In this document: positions 61,740-64,000 of the stretch, piece by piece
Numbering within the stretch: the first letter of the stretch is position 1
Layout of the letters: each line of letters starts with the position of its first letter
Origin: JAPYTK01 sp964401935
GTDB taxonomy: Bacteria; Myxococcota_A; Polyangia; Polyangiales; Polyangiaceae
Length of the DNA stretch: 64,000 nucleotides
Assembly (NCBI GenBank): GCA_964401935.1
Contig: CAYOAL010000008.1
Coordinates: 62,001-126,000 of the forward strand
Direction of reading: 5' to 3'
Program-made: the position numbers and the translations under genes
Notes under the pieces: generated by a model
Databases searched by the model: none
What the model was told of the DNA's origin: nothing
The model's input: the letters and a program-made list of their open reading frames with translations, nothing else

Positions 61740-62069
61740 ATGCGCACGTTCTACGTCTCCATGGTGTACGACCTGAGCTCGGACACGCCCGCCGACGCCG
61801 CGCAGCTCTTACGCGCGGAGCTCGTGGGCCGACGCTGGCACGACCGCGTCCGCAACCGCCGCATGCCCCGGAGCGCGGTGTGGATCGATCGCAAGGTGGG
61901 TGACGAGCTGACGACCGACGACGTGCATCGCCTCGCCGCCGAAGAGCTCCGCGACGCAGCCCGCGCGGTCGCCGCGACCGGGCGCCCCATCCAGGTGCTG
62001 CGAGCGTTCATCCAGGTCGCGGGCGGCGGCACCTACGGCCTCGCGCCGGAGGGCTTCTTCGGCGCGTGA
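61740..62069 (+). CDS. Small protein of unknown function
   Basis: 109 residues from ATG 61740; an in-frame ATG at 61722 would add six. No signal peptide or membrane helix. Mixed alpha/beta with RTFYVSMVYDLSSDTPADAAQLL, RRMPRSAVWIDRK, TTDDVHRLAAEELRDAARAV. No recognised family. It is 22 bp ahead of the methyltransferase gene and codirectional. Confidence 0.5.
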   Translation: MRTFYVSMVYDLSSDTPADAAQLLRAELVGRRWHDRVRNRRMPRSAVWIDRKVGDELTTDDVHRLAAEELRDAARAVAATGRPIQVLRAFIQVAGGGTYGLAPEGFFGA

Positions 62070-62091
62070 GCCAATCGTCGCGGAGAAACCG

Positions 62092-62802
62092 ATGAAGGCA
62101 CGACCCCTCCCTGGCGACGACGAGGTGCTCCCCACCGCCGACGCTTACGACGCCTGGTCCGAGATCTACGAGTCGGACGGCAACCCGCTCACCCTCCTCG
62201 AGGAGCCGCTGGTGGAGGCCCTGCTCGGCCCCGCGCGAGGCCTGCGGGTGGCCGACGTCGGCTGCGGCACCGGTCGATACGCGATCCCCCTCGCCGCCCA
62301 AGGCGCCGAGGTCACCGCGCTCGACTTCTCGAGCGGCATGCTCGAACGCGCCGCGCAGAAGCCGGGCGCGGAGCGCGTTCACTTCGTCGCCCACGACCTC
62401 GGCCGGCTCCCATGGCCGCTGCCCTCGGCGAGCTTCGATCGCGCCCTCTCGTGCCTCGTGCTCGAGCACATCGAAGACCTCGACGCGTTCTTCGGGGAGC
62501 TCAGGCGCATCACCCACCCTCGCGGCACCGCCGTCGTCACCGCCATGCACCCGGCGATGATGTTGATCGGCAAGCAGGCGTCGTTTCGCGACCCCGTCAC
62601 CGGCGACAAGAAGTTCCCCAAGAGCCACCCTCACCAGGTGTCGGACATCGTGATGGCTGCGGTGCGTAGCGGCTGGCACCTCGAGCACCTCGGGGAGCAC
62701 GCGATCGACGAAGACTTCGCGGCGCGGGTCCCTCGCGCCGCGAAGTATCGGGGCTGGCTGATGCTGCTCACCATGCGCCTGTCCGCGCGCGCCCCTGGCT
62801 GA
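62092..62802 (+). CDS. Class I SAM-dependent methyltransferase
   Basis: 236 residues, GGAG upstream of ATG 62092. Cofactor motif I is VADVGCGTGRYAIPLA (about 53), acidic motif II EVTALDFSSGML, then DRALSCLVLEHIEDLDAFFGEL typical of ubiquinone/small-molecule methyltransferases (Methyltransf_11 type). The C-terminal substrate part (KKFPKSHPHQVSDIVMAA) gives no substrate clue. Confidence 0.88.
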   Translation: MKARPLPGDDEVLPTADAYDAWSEIYESDGNPLTLLEEPLVEALLGPARGLRVADVGCGTGRYAIPLAAQGAEVTALDFSSGMLERAAQKPGAERVHFVAHDLGRLPWPLPSASFDRALSCLVLEHIEDLDAFFGELRRITHPRGTAVVTAMHPAMMLIGKQASFRDPVTGDKKFPKSHPHQVSDIVMAAVRSGWHLEHLGEHAIDEDFAARVPRAAKYRGWLMLLTMRLSARAPG

Positions 62803-62900
62803 CGCCGGGTGGTCGCCCCTTGCGCGCCCTCCGCCCGCCGCGCCCCGAAGACGGATTCGCATTTACGACGCGTGAGGGACGCGTCATCGTCGACACCTTC

Positions 62901-64000
62901 ATGGCAAAGGCCGGTCGCTTGCGTGTTCCCGTCAAGCTCGAGGCAGCCGGGGACACCCACATCGGAGGGCGCACTCACAACGAGGACGCCATCCTCTTGC
63001 GCCCCGATCTCAACCTGTTCCTCGTGGCCGACGGGGCTGGGGGGCAGAACGCGGGCAACGTGGCCGCGAGCCTCGCCATCACGACCATCGCCCACTTCTT
63101 CGAGCAGACCCACGAGGCCGCCGACAGCTTGCCCGAGATCGACGGCCTCGGCCTGTACACCGCGGCGCGGCGGCTGGCCGCGGCGGTACAGGAGGCGAAC
63201 CGCGAGATCCTCGAGATCGCCAAGACGTCCGACAAGCACCGGGGGATGGGCACCACCATCGTGGCCGCGCTGTTCGACGTGGAGCACCGGTCCCTGCACG
63301 TGGCCTACGTGGGCGACAGCCGCTGTTACCGCCTGCGCGACGGCCGCCTCGAGCAGCTCACCCACGATCACAGCCTGATCAACGACGTGCTCGAGCTGCG
63401 CCCCAACATCAGCGACGAGCGGGTCAAGAAGCTCCCTCAGAACGTGATCACGCGGGCGCTCGGCATGATGGACAACCTCCGCGTTTCGGTGCGGAGCCAC
63501 GAGGTGTCGCACGACGACCGCTACCTGCTCTGCTCCGACGGCCTCAGCGACAACGTCGACGAAGAGCAGATCCTGGAGTCGCTCGCCCTCGACATCCCCT
63601 GCGACGAACAGGTGGAGCTGCTCGTCTCCATGGCGCTCGAAGCGGGCGCGAGCGACAACGTGGCCGCCATCATCGTCGACTGCGCGCTCCCCCAGTCGGC
63701 CACCAGCGCGAGGGCCTCGACGCGGCCGATCAAGAAGACCCACCGCAAGAGCTCCCGACCGAAGCTCCCCCGCGTCCTCCTGCGCAACACCGTCACCGAG
63801 GAGTCGGTCCCGGAGATTGTGCTCTACGACCGCCCCGAGGCGCGCGACTCGAGCCCGCTCATCCACGTGGTGCCCGCCGCGAGCGGCTCCCCCGACGTGA
63901 TGGAGGCCTTCCACGTGGTGCTCGCCGAGGACGAGCAGGTCACCAAAGAGTATCGCGCGCCGAGCGTCGAGGTCGCCGATCCCACCGGAGGCGAGCCGCC
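62901..64000 (+). CDS. PP2C-family Ser/Thr phosphatase, C-terminus beyond window
   Basis: A frame open from ATG 62901 to the window end (366+ residues). PP2C motifs: GGRTHNEDAILL, FLVADGAGGQNAGNVAAS, GMGTTIVAALFD, AYVGDSRCYRLRDG, LLCSDGLSDNV and GASDNVAAIIVD. Metal-binding Asp residues are present; Ala replaces the usual Met in VADGMGG. After about residue 265 a basic then acidic, probably disordered, extension begins. It likely reverses phosphorylation by the Ser/Thr kinases of this lineage. The end and any membrane helix lie outside. Confidence 0.9.
   Translation, partial: MAKAGRLRVPVKLEAAGDTHIGGRTHNEDAILLRPDLNLFLVADGAGGQNAGNVAASLAITTIAHFFEQTHEAADSLPEIDGLGLYTAARRLAAAVQEANREILEIAKTSDKHRGMGTTIVAALFDVEHRSLHVAYVGDSRCYRLRDGRLEQLTHDHSLINDVLELRPNISDERVKKLPQNVITRALGMMDNLRVSVRSHEVSHDDRYLLCSDGLSDNVDEEQILESLALDIPCDEQVELLVSMALEAGASDNVAAIIVDCALPQSATSARASTRPIKKTHRKSSRPKLPRVLLRNTVTEESVPEIVLYDRPEARDSSPLIHVVPAASGSPDVMEAFHVVLAEDEQVTKEYRAPSVEVADPTGGEP

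Overview
The window is a very GC-rich chromosomal segment packed with short operons on both strands. It most likely comes from a myxobacterium (Myxococcota, perhaps Polyangiales). The support is a C-terminal MYXO-CTERM-type sorting signal (Cys motif, membrane helix, Arg cluster) on the protein at 27749-29554, several membrane-linked Ser/Thr kinases, PEGA-domain proteins, a sigma-54 activator with its sensor kinase, many small lipoproteins, and long Pro/Ala/Asp-rich low-complexity regions. No phage, insertion sequence or CRISPR array is visible. Stop/start overlaps of the form GTGA are common inside operons.

Layout. 1-2363 (minus): two FadL-type outer-membrane proteins, the second cut by the window edge. 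2471-4209 (plus): TatB and TatC. 4246-6438 (minus): proA, rsfS, rlmH. 6519-9546 (plus): an acidic lipoprotein, guaA, a PEGA-like lipoprotein and another lipoprotein. 9564-12172 (minus): a small basic protein and hrpB, which may use a CTG start. 12281-15340 (minus): nagZ, hutI and a lytic transglycosylase. 15495-15567 (minus): tRNA-Lys(CUU) with its own terminator. 15815-20334 (plus): a TonB-like protein, a HExxH protein and a PHP-domain lipoprotein. 20380-23871 (minus): a large SNF2/RapA-like ATPase with a degraded motif VI. 24046-29554 (plus): a metzincin lipoprotein, a membrane protein with a degenerate kinase domain, and the MYXO-CTERM protein. 29635-33971 (minus): a DUF1841 protein, a B12-binding-type radical SAM protein and a PEGA membrane protein.

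34207-43496 (plus) contains the most striking locus. A YceI-like lipoprotein is followed by a lipoprotein carrying three Cys-Gly repeats, then one protein that fuses an MNIO (DUF692) domain to a DUF2063 domain. This looks like a bufferin/oxazolin-type RiPP system with precursor and fused enzyme-partner. It is followed by a kinase-FGE fusion, a VWA protein, a HEAT/TPR-like protein and a small lipoprotein.

43604-47334 (minus) is a sensor kinase/NtrC-type regulator pair. 47361-50500 (minus) is a second candidate peptide-modification operon: a 100-residue protein, a class I isoprenoid-synthase-like enzyme and a divergent subtilase with a His-rich tail, preceded by an inverted and direct repeat element. 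50961-56758 (minus) carries an epimerase, a Ser/Thr kinase and a two-part radical SAM protein. 56845-64000 has a conserved membrane-associated protein, uvrB, a lipoprotein, a small beta-barrel-like protein (minus), a small unknown, a methyltransferase and a PP2C phosphatase cut by the window end.

All calls come from reading motifs and gene order by eye. No database search was run.
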